Below the pieces are notes generated by a model. It saw only the letters and a program-made list of their open reading frames with translations. It was not told the origin of the DNA and ran no database searches. The translations under genes were made by a program, and so were the position numbers. Positions 8,374 through 16,695 of a stretch of 64,000 nucleotides of DNA are shown piece by piece (position 1 is the stretch's first letter; every line of letters begins with the position of its first letter). This DNA comes from Bacteroidota bacterium (GTDB lineage Bacteria > Bacteroidota > Bacteroidia > Chitinophagales > Chitinophagaceae): NCBI GenBank assembly GCA_947456625.1, contig CANGQJ010000005.1, forward strand, positions 88,699 through 152,698, read 5' to 3'.

Positions 8374-9369
8374 TTAAACTACCAATAAGCTACAACCCCT
8401 ACGATCGCTATGCTCTGCCCTTCCTAGCACTTGAAAGCTGCCGTCCTCATAAACCTCACCCATGTCCTCGGTTGCAATAAAGCAGCAGCTATACATATTT
8501 GCTAAGTCAATAATATGAAGCAATCCCCTACCTTTTGATGTTATTGAAGTAGGATCGTCTGGATCACTCACCAAAACGCGCATCCAAGGCGGACATTTAA
8601 ATATACCACCGCCAAGTGAATAGGCCTGACTTAATAGTTCGGTCATGCCATACTCCGAATGAATTTCAGCTACCCCGAAATTTTGTTTTAATAAATCATG
8701 TAATTCGGTTTTACTCAACTCCTCTTTTCTACCCTTCATGCCACCAGTTTCAATTACAGTGGTATATTTTAAATTCTGCTTATACGCATTAGAGAAATCA
8801 ATTAAGGCAAAGCTCACACCAATAAACCAGGTTTTTGTTTTTTGAGCTTCTAATTGCTTAAGTACCGTGTTTAGCTTTTCAAAATCATTTAAGTAAAAAC
8901 CACTATTAATATGCTGCGATTTTTGGATTAAAGCATTAACCATATATACTAAAGAGGAATGTTTTCTTTCCAAATAAGAAGGCAATAATCCAATAATGCA
9001 ATATTCGCTTGGACTACCATAAAAAAGTTCAAAACATTTTAGAAAACTAGTTTCATACAAATTTGTATCTGCCACAAAATGTTTGCTAACCACATCCTGG
9101 GTAGTGCCACTACTTTCAAAAATAGTACTTGGTTTTTCGCCAATAAAAATGGACTGATTCTTAAAAAAAGAAATAGGTAAAAATGGTATCGCATTTACTT
9201 GCCCTAAACTTTCTAATTTTTGGTTTGAAAGGGTAATCCACCTGTTATAAACTGGATTATTTTGCGCCTGATATAAAGCAATTTGTTTAGCAATATCAAG
9301 AAACTCTTCTGCAGGAAGGTTCCACAGTTTTTCAACAGCTATAGGGGGCTTTAAATGCATACTTGACAT
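8374..9369 (-). CDS. LuxE-like acyl-protein synthetase / acyltransferase
   Basis: The 331-residue protein resembles the LuxE acyl-protein synthetase family, adenylate-forming enzymes that activate fatty acids or similar carboxylates. It shows SSGTT at 86-90 (adenylate-forming P-loop-like motif, in FESSGTTQDVVSKH), a helix with LPSYLERKHSSLVYMV and the later EYGMTELLSQAY segment typical of AMP-forming enzymes. The C terminus has LHIIDLANMYSCCFIATEDMG. No luxC, luxD or luciferase gene is nearby, so bioluminescence is not implied; orphan copies are common in Bacteroidota. The substrate is unknown. A second in-frame ATG three codons later (9358-9360) is an equally possible start. Confidence 0.75.
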   Translation of the reverse strand: MSSMHLKPPIAVEKLWNLPAEEFLDIAKQIALYQAQNNPVYNRWITLSNQKLESLGQVNAIPFLPISFFKNQSIFIGEKPSTIFESSGTTQDVVSKHFVADTNLYETSFLKCFELFYGSPSEYCIIGLLPSYLERKHSSLVYMVNALIQKSQHINSGFYLNDFEKLNTVLKQLEAQKTKTWFIGVSFALIDFSNAYKQNLKYTTVIETGGMKGRKEELSKTELHDLLKQNFGVAEIHSEYGMTELLSQAYSLGGGIFKCPPWMRVLVSDPDDPTSITSKGRGLLHIIDLANMYSCCFIATEDMGEVYEDGSFQVLGRAEHSDRRGCSLLVV

Positions 9370-9461
9370 ATTTACAAAAGTATCAATATTCTCATCAAAT
9401 GACCCTAAAATTTATTTGCAATATGTAGTATCTTGCACTAGATAAATTAAACCTATATTTT

Positions 9462-10589
9462 ATGGCAAAAGCAACAAGTAAAACAAGTAAATCTGGTTCA
9501 AAAAAAGAACTTATTAATGCAAACGCTTACACTTTTTTAAAAGAATATATTAACAACCCTTCGCCAGTTGGATTTGAATCTAGTGGTCAAAAATTATGGT
9601 TAAACTATATCTCAAAATATGTAGATACCACCTTTACCGATCCTTATGGAACTGCGGTTGGAGTAATTAATCCAGATGCCCCTTTTAAAGTTGTTATTGA
9701 AGCACACGCCGACGAGATTAGTTGGTTTGTTAACTATATTAATGATCAAGGTCTAATTTATTTAAAAAGAAACGGTGGCGTAGATCATCAAATTGCACCA
9801 AGCATGCGAGTTTGGATTCACGGAAAAAAAGGTCCTGTAAAAGCTGTGTTTGGATGGCCAGCTATTCATACTCGCTATAGTAACCCAGAACAAAAAGAAC
9901 CACAACCTAAAGTAGAAAATTTAACATTGGATTGTGGTGCAAGAACTAAAAAAGAGGTGGAGGCTTTAGGCATTCACATTGGCGCAGTGGTTACTTATGA
10001 GGAAGGTTTTGACGAACTTGCAAATGACTTTATTATTGGTCGTGCATTTGACAACCGAATAGGTGGTTTTATGATTGCCGAGGTAGCAAGACAACTTAAA
10101 GAAAATAAAAAGAAATTACCATTTGGTTTATATATTGTTAATGCAGTTCAAGAAGAAATTGGACTTAGAGGTGCTGAAATGATTGCACGCAGAATTAAAC
10201 CAAATATTGCTATTGTTACCGATGTGACACATGATACGCACACACCAATGATTAACAAAGCAATAGAAGGCGACATTCAATGTGGCAAAGGTCCTTCACT
10301 TGCTTATGCTCCCGCAATACACAATAAATTATTGGCCATAGTGGAGGATACTGCAAAAGCAAAAAAAATACCAGTACAATTTAGAACCTTAAGCCGTAGC
10401 ACTGGAACCGATACAGATAGTTTTGCTTATGCAAATGATGGCTGCCCATCGGTTTTAATTTCAATTCCCCTACGTTACATGCATACTACTGTGGAAATGA
10501 TACATAAAAAAGATATTGTTGACACCATTGAGCTTATGTATGAAACACTTTTACAATTAAGTCCTAAAACCAACTTAAGTTATCTATAA
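9462..10589 (+). CDS. M42-family metallopeptidase (FrvX/glutamyl aminopeptidase-like)
   Basis: This is a dinuclear-metal aminopeptidase of family M42 (375 aa), cytoplasmic, trimming peptides from the N terminus. Metal and catalytic positions are all visible: EAHADEIS (His82, Asp84), AFDNRIGG, the catalytic pair in VQEEIGLRGA, TDVTHDT, and the closing PLRYMHTTVEM with the last His ligand. An N-terminal lysine/serine-rich stretch (MAKATSKTSKSGSKK) precedes the fold. Its stop overlaps the start of the amidotransferase gene by one base (TAATG), so translation of the two is probably coupled and the peptidase may share a pathway with them. Confidence 0.9.
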   Translation: MAKATSKTSKSGSKKELINANAYTFLKEYINNPSPVGFESSGQKLWLNYISKYVDTTFTDPYGTAVGVINPDAPFKVVIEAHADEISWFVNYINDQGLIYLKRNGGVDHQIAPSMRVWIHGKKGPVKAVFGWPAIHTRYSNPEQKEPQPKVENLTLDCGARTKKEVEALGIHIGAVVTYEEGFDELANDFIIGRAFDNRIGGFMIAEVARQLKENKKKLPFGLYIVNAVQEEIGLRGAEMIARRIKPNIAIVTDVTHDTHTPMINKAIEGDIQCGKGPSLAYAPAIHNKLLAIVEDTAKAKKIPVQFRTLSRSTGTDTDSFAYANDGCPSVLISIPLRYMHTTVEMIHKKDIVDTIELMYETLLQLSPKTNLSYL

Positions 10590-11374
10590 TGGGTGCTTTA
10601 CCCATACGTATTGCAATACTTGACATGTATGACGGCGCTGCAAATTTGGGCATGCGTTGTATACATAGTGTAATTCATCAATGGAATCTTAAAAAAAAAT
10701 ACAACCTTGAAATTGTGGTATTTAACACCAGAGGTAAGGCCGAAATCCCTGACGATCATTTTCATATTTATATTGCTAGCGGTGGTCCAGGCTCCCCATT
10801 GGATACTATAGATGAAAAATGGGACAAGGCTTATACTCAATGGCTGTCACATATTTTTCAATTAAAAAAGCCAGTTTTTTTAATTTGTCATAGTTTTCAA
10901 TTAGCATGCAGACATTTTAATTTAGGAAAGGTTTGCTTGAGAAAATCAAAACAAATTGGAATTCTTCCTGTTCATACTTTAATTGAGGATGCACTCTTTA
11001 ATGATTTACAAGAAACTTTTTATGCTTTAGAAAGTAGGTCTTACCAAATTATTGCTCCCAACGACGAAAATATTAAAAATATGGGGGCGCAAATTATTGC
11101 ACTAGAAAAAATGAGACCTACTGTAGCTTTAGAAAGAGCTATAATGGCAATAAAATTTTCTGAAAAAATGTATGGTGTTCAATTTCATCCCGAAGCTGAA
11201 TTAAAAGAACTAAAAGTATATTTTAACGAAGCAAGTACAAAAGAAACTATTATTAACGAACTGGGACTTGAAAAGTGGACACGCATTGTAGATCACTTAG
11301 ATGAACATTCCCCAATTATAAAAACCTTTAACCATTTAATTCCAAACTTTTTGGATAAAGCAATTGAATCGTGA
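10589..11374 (+). CDS. Class I glutamine amidotransferase-like protein
   Basis: The 261-residue protein has a class I glutamine amidotransferase fold: an oxyanion-type segment ASGGPGSP at 63-70, the nucleophile Cys100 in LICHSFQLAC, and His200 with Glu202 in VQFHPEAE. The triad is therefore complete, though the usual GxCxGxQ elbow is altered to ICHSFQ. Such domains release ammonia from glutamine for a partner synthetase. It is not GuaA, CarA, TrpG or PabA by sequence. The partner is most likely the next gene, an ATP-grasp-like protein whose GTG start overlaps this stop (GTGA). The acceptor substrate is unknown. Confidence 0.8.
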   Translation: MGALPIRIAILDMYDGAANLGMRCIHSVIHQWNLKKKYNLEIVVFNTRGKAEIPDDHFHIYIASGGPGSPLDTIDEKWDKAYTQWLSHIFQLKKPVFLICHSFQLACRHFNLGKVCLRKSKQIGILPVHTLIEDALFNDLQETFYALESRSYQIIAPNDENIKNMGAQIIALEKMRPTVALERAIMAIKFSEKMYGVQFHPEAELKELKVYFNEASTKETIINELGLEKWTRIVDHLDEHSPIIKTFNHLIPNFLDKAIES

Positions 11375-12567
11375 TAGCATCTATAAGAAAAAAATACAAC
11401 CAAAATTTTACAGAAGCCAAATATCAAGCAATGTTAAGTGATATTGCTAGGCTTAATAATGGCGAATTAGATTTTAGAATTGCAGAGACACCGATATTTA
11501 TAAACAGGTCACTAAAAAATAAATTAATTAAAGCTGGCGATGAAATTTGTTCATATATAACTAGTCCAGCTTTTATAAAAAATACAAATAGGGCTTTTGC
11601 TCAAGTTGCAACACCCCCAAATGAAAATGAATTGCCCAATTGTATTGTAATGGATTTTGCAATTTGTGAAAATGAAGTAAATGAACTAGCTCCAAAACTT
11701 ATTGAACTACAAGGATTTCCTTCCTTATTTGGATTTGAAGTATTTCACAACAGAGCTTATCAAAATGAATTTAACCTGCCAAATGGTTATAGCCCCTATT
11801 TAAATGGATATAATGAACATAGCTATATTCAATTTTTAAATACCATAATTAAAGGCACAGATCCAACAAAAAAAACAATTCTACTAGAACTATTTCCGCA
11901 AAATCAAAAAACAAAAATTGATTTTAATTGTACCAGTGAACTTATAGATATCCCTATTGTTTGCTTATCGGATATAATAGTAAAAAATAACCATTTGTAT
12001 TATATTAAAAATGGTATAGAAATTTTAGTAGACCGTATTTATAATAGAATTGTTTGGGATGAGCTAAGTAAACAACCGCTAGCCATTCAGGATAAAGCTA
12101 AATTACTATTACAATCCTTACATGTTCAATGGATAACTCATCCAAATCATTATTATAGAATTAGTAAGTTTATGATGCCTTTTTTAAATTCAGAATTTGT
12201 TCCCAAAAGCAAGTTTTTAAATGAGGTCGAACTACTGCCAAACAACTTGGAAAACTATGTATTAAAGCCATTGTTTTCCTATGCAGGACAGGGCGTTATA
12301 ATTGATCTTACTCCAAAGGATTTAACAGCAATAACAGATCCTGAAAACTGGATATTGCAAGAAAAAGTAATTTATGCACCTGCTATTGAAACGCCATCTG
12401 GACCAGCAAAAACTGAAATTAGATTGTTTTATTTTTGGGACGCTATCTCCAAAAAATATAAAGCTACCCTTAATTTAACTCGTTTAAGTAAGGGTAAAAT
12501 GATTGGCGTAGCTTATAATGCCAACGCCACTTGGGTAGGCGGCAGTCTTGCTTATTTTGAAGCATAA
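11371..12567 (+). CDS. ATP-grasp-like protein of unknown function
   Basis: This 398-residue protein starts at GTG (11371-11373), overlapping the amidotransferase stop by four bases. I cannot assign a named enzyme. The C-terminal third resembles an ATP-grasp ligase: VLKPLFSYAGQGV (lysine before a small-residue loop), WILQEKV, then TEIRLFYFW and an end with LSKGKMIGVAYNANATWVGG. The middle has LVDRIYNRIVWDEL, similar in character to circularly permuted ATP-grasp proteins. ATP-grasp enzymes join a carboxylate to an amine through an acyl phosphate. With the adjoining amidotransferase it could form an amide- or peptide-forming pair; that is inference. Confidence 0.6.
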   Translation: MIASIRKKYNQNFTEAKYQAMLSDIARLNNGELDFRIAETPIFINRSLKNKLIKAGDEICSYITSPAFIKNTNRAFAQVATPPNENELPNCIVMDFAICENEVNELAPKLIELQGFPSLFGFEVFHNRAYQNEFNLPNGYSPYLNGYNEHSYIQFLNTIIKGTDPTKKTILLELFPQNQKTKIDFNCTSELIDIPIVCLSDIIVKNNHLYYIKNGIEILVDRIYNRIVWDELSKQPLAIQDKAKLLLQSLHVQWITHPNHYYRISKFMMPFLNSEFVPKSKFLNEVELLPNNLENYVLKPLFSYAGQGVIIDLTPKDLTAITDPENWILQEKVIYAPAIETPSGPAKTEIRLFYFWDAISKKYKATLNLTRLSKGKMIGVAYNANATWVGGSLAYFEA

Positions 12568-12607
12568 TTATTACGAACAGAACCTTAACTTTACAAAAAT
12601 ATTTAAA

Positions 12608-13378
12608 ATGCATTTCAAGCCATTAATAAAACTAACTTTAATAACCTTTTCAGTGCTATGGTGTGGCAACATTTTTGGACAGGATGCAAATGAAATACAA
12701 GTATACGGATCTGCTACAACCCCAAAGTATACTACCATGATTGAGCTACACTCTAATTACACTATAAAAGGGCCTAAATTTAATTCCAACTACCATCCAT
12801 TTTTACAAACCTTGGAAGTTACTACTGGTATAAGTGAAAATTTTGAATTTGGATTTTATGTATTTACTTACAATAATAATGGGAAAACACAATACACCGG
12901 CTCTAATATAAGACCTAGGGTAAAAGCGCCAGACGATTGGGGTTTGCCAGTTGGACTAAGTCTTTCCTCTGAAATTGGATGCAGTATTGACCCTATTTCA
13001 AATGACAACGATTGGGGAGCAGAGATAAGACCAATAATAGATAAGACAATTGGTGATCACTACCTTTCTTTTAACCCAAATATTGGAGTTTCTTTTACAA
13101 ACAATGAATATTTGTTTGAACCAAATTTAAAATATGCATTTAGTGCTTCTAAAAAAGCAAATGTTGGCTTTGAATATTATGGAAATACTGGAAAAATTTT
13201 CAACCCATTTAAACTACCAAACCAAGAACATCAATTTTACTTAGCATTGGATTTATTCCTTCATCCTTTATATGAATTTAACTTTGGTATTGGGAAGGGC
13301 TTAACGGATGCCTCCAATGGCACAACCATTAAATGTTATATAGGCAGAAGAATTAACTGGAAGCACCCAAAAAAATAA
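12608..13378 (+). CDS. Exported outer-membrane-like protein of unknown function
   Basis: The start is the ATG at 12608: residues from there form a signal peptide (MHFKPLIKLTLITFSVLW to about FGQ) and a longer in-frame start at 12548 would put 20 non-signal residues in front. The mature part (~235 aa) is made of alternating strands such as EFGFYVFTYNNNG, GLSLSSEIGC and NVGFEYYGNTG, ending with a strand IKCYIGRRINW, consistent with a small beta-barrel. I recognise no named family. It follows the ATP-grasp-like gene by 40 bp and ends at a terminator shared with the convergent gene. A TAACTTTA box at 12586-12593 may give it its own promoter. Confidence 0.65.
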   Translation: MHFKPLIKLTLITFSVLWCGNIFGQDANEIQVYGSATTPKYTTMIELHSNYTIKGPKFNSNYHPFLQTLEVTTGISENFEFGFYVFTYNNNGKTQYTGSNIRPRVKAPDDWGLPVGLSLSSEIGCSIDPISNDNDWGAEIRPIIDKTIGDHYLSFNPNIGVSFTNNEYLFEPNLKYAFSASKKANVGFEYYGNTGKIFNPFKLPNQEHQFYLALDLFLHPLYEFNFGIGKGLTDASNGTTIKCYIGRRINWKHPKK

Positions 13379-13402
13379 AGCCCCAAATAAAGGAGCTTTA
13401 TT
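13374..13402 (-). terminator. Terminator for the minus-strand HMA gene
   Basis: AATAAAGC (13374-13381) and GCTTTATT (13395-13402) form an 8-bp stem with a 13-base loop. Read on the minus strand the stem is followed by a long U run (the A run at 13369-13375), so it should stop transcripts of the 13424-13759 gene. Confidence 0.7.
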
Positions 13403-13423
13403 CAATTAAATAAGCCTTAAATC

Positions 13424-13759
13424 TTAATGCTTTTTTGTCTTACGATCGTATTGGCAACATTCGTCCAATTTTTTGTACGCTTCCTCGGTTGCTATTTTAT
13501 GTTCTGTGTCATAACCAGCACCTGCAATAGAAGTTTCGATCTTATCTGAAGAAGTTTTACTTGCGTCAAATGAAACAGTTAATAATTTAGAAACCTTATC
13601 CCAACTAGCAGTTGAAGCGCCCGCGTCTTTAGCAGCTTTTTCAATATGTTTCTTACACATAGCGCAATTGCCGGAAACTTTAATTGTGGTTGGGGTTTGT
13701 GCAAAAACCAAACTAAATACCATCATCAAAAGTGATAAAAATAAAAATTGCTTTTTCAT
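13424..13759 (-). CDS. Periplasmic heavy-metal-associated (HMA) domain protein
   Basis: A 111-residue exported protein starting at the ATG at 13757-13759; an in-frame TTG three codons earlier adds nothing useful. A signal peptide (MKKQFLFLSLLMMVFSLVFAQ) precedes one HMA domain with the metal-binding loop GNCAMCKKHIE (CxxC). The C terminus carries another cysteine pair (DECCQYDRKTKKH) and ends basic. Known HMA proteins bind copper or similar soft metals; export suggests periplasmic scavenging or sensing. No metal ATPase or regulator is adjacent. It lies just downstream of the putative porin gene on the same strand. Confidence 0.85.
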   Translation of the reverse strand: MKKQFLFLSLLMMVFSLVFAQTPTTIKVSGNCAMCKKHIEKAAKDAGASTASWDKVSKLLTVSFDASKTSSDKIETSIAGAGYDTEHKIATEEAYKKLDECCQYDRKTKKH

Positions 13760-13786
13760 AACATTCAAATTTTAATAAAATCAAAG

Positions 13787-15796
13787 TTAGTTAATAAAAT
13801 TCCACCAAATACCAACTCTAAACCACAAACCAGCAGTTGGGTAATTTTGTGCTGTGAAATTATAGGAATTTCCATAAATTTTGCTTGTTGGAAGCAGGGT
13901 ATTTAAATTTTCAAGTCTTACATACCCTTTAAACCTTTTAATCATGAAGTTTAAATAAGCATTGGCTGTAGGCCTATTTTGGGTAGTGTAACTATTTTGT
14001 AAGTAAAACTGCCCAGTAAATGGCATATAGGCGTCTGCTTTATAACTGGTATGATATATGACCTCTAAACCAGTTGATAAAAATAAATTCTTATAAAAAT
14101 TACCTTCAAATGCAAGGCGTTGTCTTGTTAAAATTAAAGGAATATTTACAGGTGCATTAGGATCTAATATTTGTAAAGTAATTTGATCATACCAATTAAT
14201 GTGTTTAGTTAATCCAACCCTATGTTCAATTTGTCCTCTTATATAATTTAAAACATTATTATATACAACTGGTTTAAAACCGGTTGCGTAATATTGAAAA
14301 TTTGAAATTAATTGATAACTAGCCGACGCATTCCAACCCGTATTACTATTCCCAATTATTCCGTCCAATATAGTTGCATTTTCTTTCTGAATAGATTTTA
14401 AACCTACTATTGGAAACTGTGTTACTCCAATAGAATTTAATGAAGGTGTTCTATTTATATTTTGAAAAGAAAGTCTTACAAATGTTTCTTTTTTTGTTAA
14501 TACCCTATACAGCGAAGCGCCGGCATTAAAATCGCCTGCATGAAATCCATTAAGGTATAACTTGCCAGAAGCCTCCAAATCCCATAATTGACTTCGGGTT
14601 TTATTTTTATATAAGCCAAACCCATAAATATCATAATTGTCCCAGCCATCAACACCATTAAAACTTGCTGTCATTTGGCTATACCCTGTTCCAACTTGTA
14701 AAAACTGATTACTATTCATTTTTTCAGGATAACTAACAATACTAAACTCGTTGGTTAATGTGCGCCAATTGTCTGTAAATTTAACTTTATAAGCAGTGTC
14801 ATACATCACACCAAAATACTGATAGTAATTGTACGCATTGGGATTGGCATCGCTAAATGAATAAGAACTGGCTTGAATTTTAACCTCGTTTTGAATTCTT
14901 AACCTTGGATAAAATAAATGTGTCACAAGGGTATCCTTCACAACAGAATCCTTTTGTCCAAAATCATAAGTTTGTTTCCAATCAAAAGTACTTTTATTAT
15001 AAGTATTCCCTGTTGCAATACTGGTATTAAATGGATTTCTAAAGGAGGCACCGCTTATGCCAAGCCTGGTTTCTAGTTCAAATGGGTCATTTAATGATAA
15101 GCTGTCTAACAACACTGGTTTAACCAAGCCGCCATTTTCAGAGGAGGCGGTTGTATTAAATATCATTGCAAAAAACGACTCATACCTTTTACGCTTAGAC
15201 TGAAAGTGAGCCGTTATGCGCATGTTGTTGGTATTCGAATTTTGATTTTTCACATTTCCAGGTGCATTGCTAAACCTATAATCAAATGCGAAATTTAATT
15301 GATTGGTTTTATTTTGTGTATGTTTTACTTCCACCATTTGCTCCCCTTTCCCGCCTAACAAATAACCAAACTCGGTGTAAGGTCTCGTGGTTTGGTAAAA
15401 AGCAGTTTGTTCTAATGTAAAATTATATGCATCAAAAGCATGAAATCCTGCATCCCATCCTGGCTGGGTATTGGCATTAAAAATATATGATTTTGTAGCA
15501 GTTCCTAAACTTCCTAAATTATAAGAAGTCCAAGGCAAAGGATAATGAACGTAAAAATCATTAATGCTAGAATCTAATTTTTGAATACTATTATTATTGT
15601 AGTATTTAAAATATATAGTAATAGAGTCTGCATTTTTATCTCGGCGTTGTAAGGAGTCATTTTTTTTATTACTCTGACTATTGGCTCCTGCTTGCATAAA
15701 GCCACCCATGCTTTGCCCATAATTTTGGGACATTACTTTATTAAATGAAAGTAACAGCGTAATAAAAACAATAAATGATGATTTAAAACGCAACAT
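13787..15796 (-). CDS. Putative porin (Bacteroidota family)
   Basis: This 669-residue protein has a signal peptide (to about VMSQ23), a short polar Gln/Asn/Lys-rich linker with GGFMQAG and then a long series of amphipathic aromatic strands, matching the Bacteroidota 'putative porin' outer-membrane family. Hallmarks are FNANTQPGWDAGFHAFDAY, the TRPYTEFGYLLG strand, NLNFAFDYRFSNAPG-like segments, and a terminal aromatic strand (LWFRVGIWWNF). It probably forms a large beta-barrel; what passes through is unknown. It stands 18 bp downstream of the purine nucleoside phosphorylase gene, same strand, so co-transcription is likely. Confidence 0.8.
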   Translation of the reverse strand: MLRFKSSFIVFITLLLSFNKVMSQNYGQSMGGFMQAGANSQSNKKNDSLQRRDKNADSITIYFKYYNNNSIQKLDSSINDFYVHYPLPWTSYNLGSLGTATKSYIFNANTQPGWDAGFHAFDAYNFTLEQTAFYQTTRPYTEFGYLLGGKGEQMVEVKHTQNKTNQLNFAFDYRFSNAPGNVKNQNSNTNNMRITAHFQSKRKRYESFFAMIFNTTASSENGGLVKPVLLDSLSLNDPFELETRLGISGASFRNPFNTSIATGNTYNKSTFDWKQTYDFGQKDSVVKDTLVTHLFYPRLRIQNEVKIQASSYSFSDANPNAYNYYQYFGVMYDTAYKVKFTDNWRTLTNEFSIVSYPEKMNSNQFLQVGTGYSQMTASFNGVDGWDNYDIYGFGLYKNKTRSQLWDLEASGKLYLNGFHAGDFNAGASLYRVLTKKETFVRLSFQNINRTPSLNSIGVTQFPIVGLKSIQKENATILDGIIGNSNTGWNASASYQLISNFQYYATGFKPVVYNNVLNYIRGQIEHRVGLTKHINWYDQITLQILDPNAPVNIPLILTRQRLAFEGNFYKNLFLSTGLEVIYHTSYKADAYMPFTGQFYLQNSYTTQNRPTANAYLNFMIKRFKGYVRLENLNTLLPTSKIYGNSYNFTAQNYPTAGLWFRVGIWWNFIN

Positions 15797-15814
15797 GGAT
15801 TATTAAATTACAGA

Positions 15815-16639
15815 TTAAGCGATTTCCTTAAGTAACTCACTAAATATTAAAGTAAGTTTTGGCTCGGCAGCATTAGCAGCTTCTAAAACTTCCTCATGTG
15901 TTATAACGTTGTTATCCTCTCTAATGCCTAAATCGGTTACAACACTAACTGCAAAAACTTTCATGCCACAGTGAACCGCAGCTATATTTTCTTGAACCGT
16001 GCTCATACCAACTACATCACCTCCCACCGCTTTAATTAATTTATACTCAGCTCTTGTTTCAAAAGTTGGACCGGTAACACCAACATAAACACCCTCATGC
16101 AATTTAATACTATTGCTAGCTGCAATTGCTTTTGCTTTTTGAATAAAGATATTGGCGTAAGGCTCACTCATGTCTGGAAATCTGGTTCCTAAATCAGACT
16201 CGTTTTTGCCTATTAATGGATTAATAGTAAACAAACTAATATGATCTTTTAAAATCATTAAATCACCTACTTCATAATCTGGATTTACTCCGCCAGCTGC
16301 ATTAGACAACAATAAATTTTGCACCCCTAATAATTTTAAAACACGAACAGGATAAACAACTTGTTCTGGAGTATACCCTTCATAAAAATGAAAACGACCC
16401 TCCATTACCCAAACAGGTTTTCCATTTAATGAACCTAAAATTAAACGCCCTTTATGGCCTTCAACGGTACTCACAGGAAAATGTGGAATATCCTTATATG
16501 GAATTTCAAAATCAACAATAATTTTTGTAGCTAAATTACCCAAGCCGCTGCCTAAAATAATAGCGGTACTTGCGGTCTGTTTTACTTTAGACTGAATAAA
16601 GCCAGTAGTCTCATGTAACTGTTTCATTAATTGCGTCAT
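15815..16639 (-). CDS. Purine nucleoside phosphorylase (PNP/MTAP class)
   Basis: The enzyme cleaves purine nucleosides with phosphate to free base and (deoxy)ribose 1-phosphate. This 274-residue protein belongs to the trimeric PNP/MTAP group: phosphate-binding GSGLGNL near residue 30, HFPVSTVEGHKGRL, the LLSNAAGGVNP strand and GPTFETRAEYKL. The region normally reading STVPE is STVQE here, and the base-binding position that is Asn in 6-oxopurine-specific PNPs appears to be Asp (VVTDLGI), as in MTAPs, so 6-aminopurine use is possible. A porin-like gene follows 18 bp later, which may point to nucleoside scavenging. Confidence 0.88.
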   Translation of the reverse strand: MTQLMKQLHETTGFIQSKVKQTASTAIILGSGLGNLATKIIVDFEIPYKDIPHFPVSTVEGHKGRLILGSLNGKPVWVMEGRFHFYEGYTPEQVVYPVRVLKLLGVQNLLLSNAAGGVNPDYEVGDLMILKDHISLFTINPLIGKNESDLGTRFPDMSEPYANIFIQKAKAIAASNSIKLHEGVYVGVTGPTFETRAEYKLIKAVGGDVVGMSTVQENIAAVHCGMKVFAVSVVTDLGIREDNNVITHEEVLEAANAAEPKLTLIFSELLKEIA

Positions 16640-16695
16640 ATGCTGCTTTAATTAGGTCACAAATATAGCAAGCAATGGGCATTAAATTGGCAAAA

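Noticed and set aside
8374..9369. LuxE-like gene as evidence for bioluminescence
   Set aside because: No luciferase or reductase genes; orphan relatives are common.
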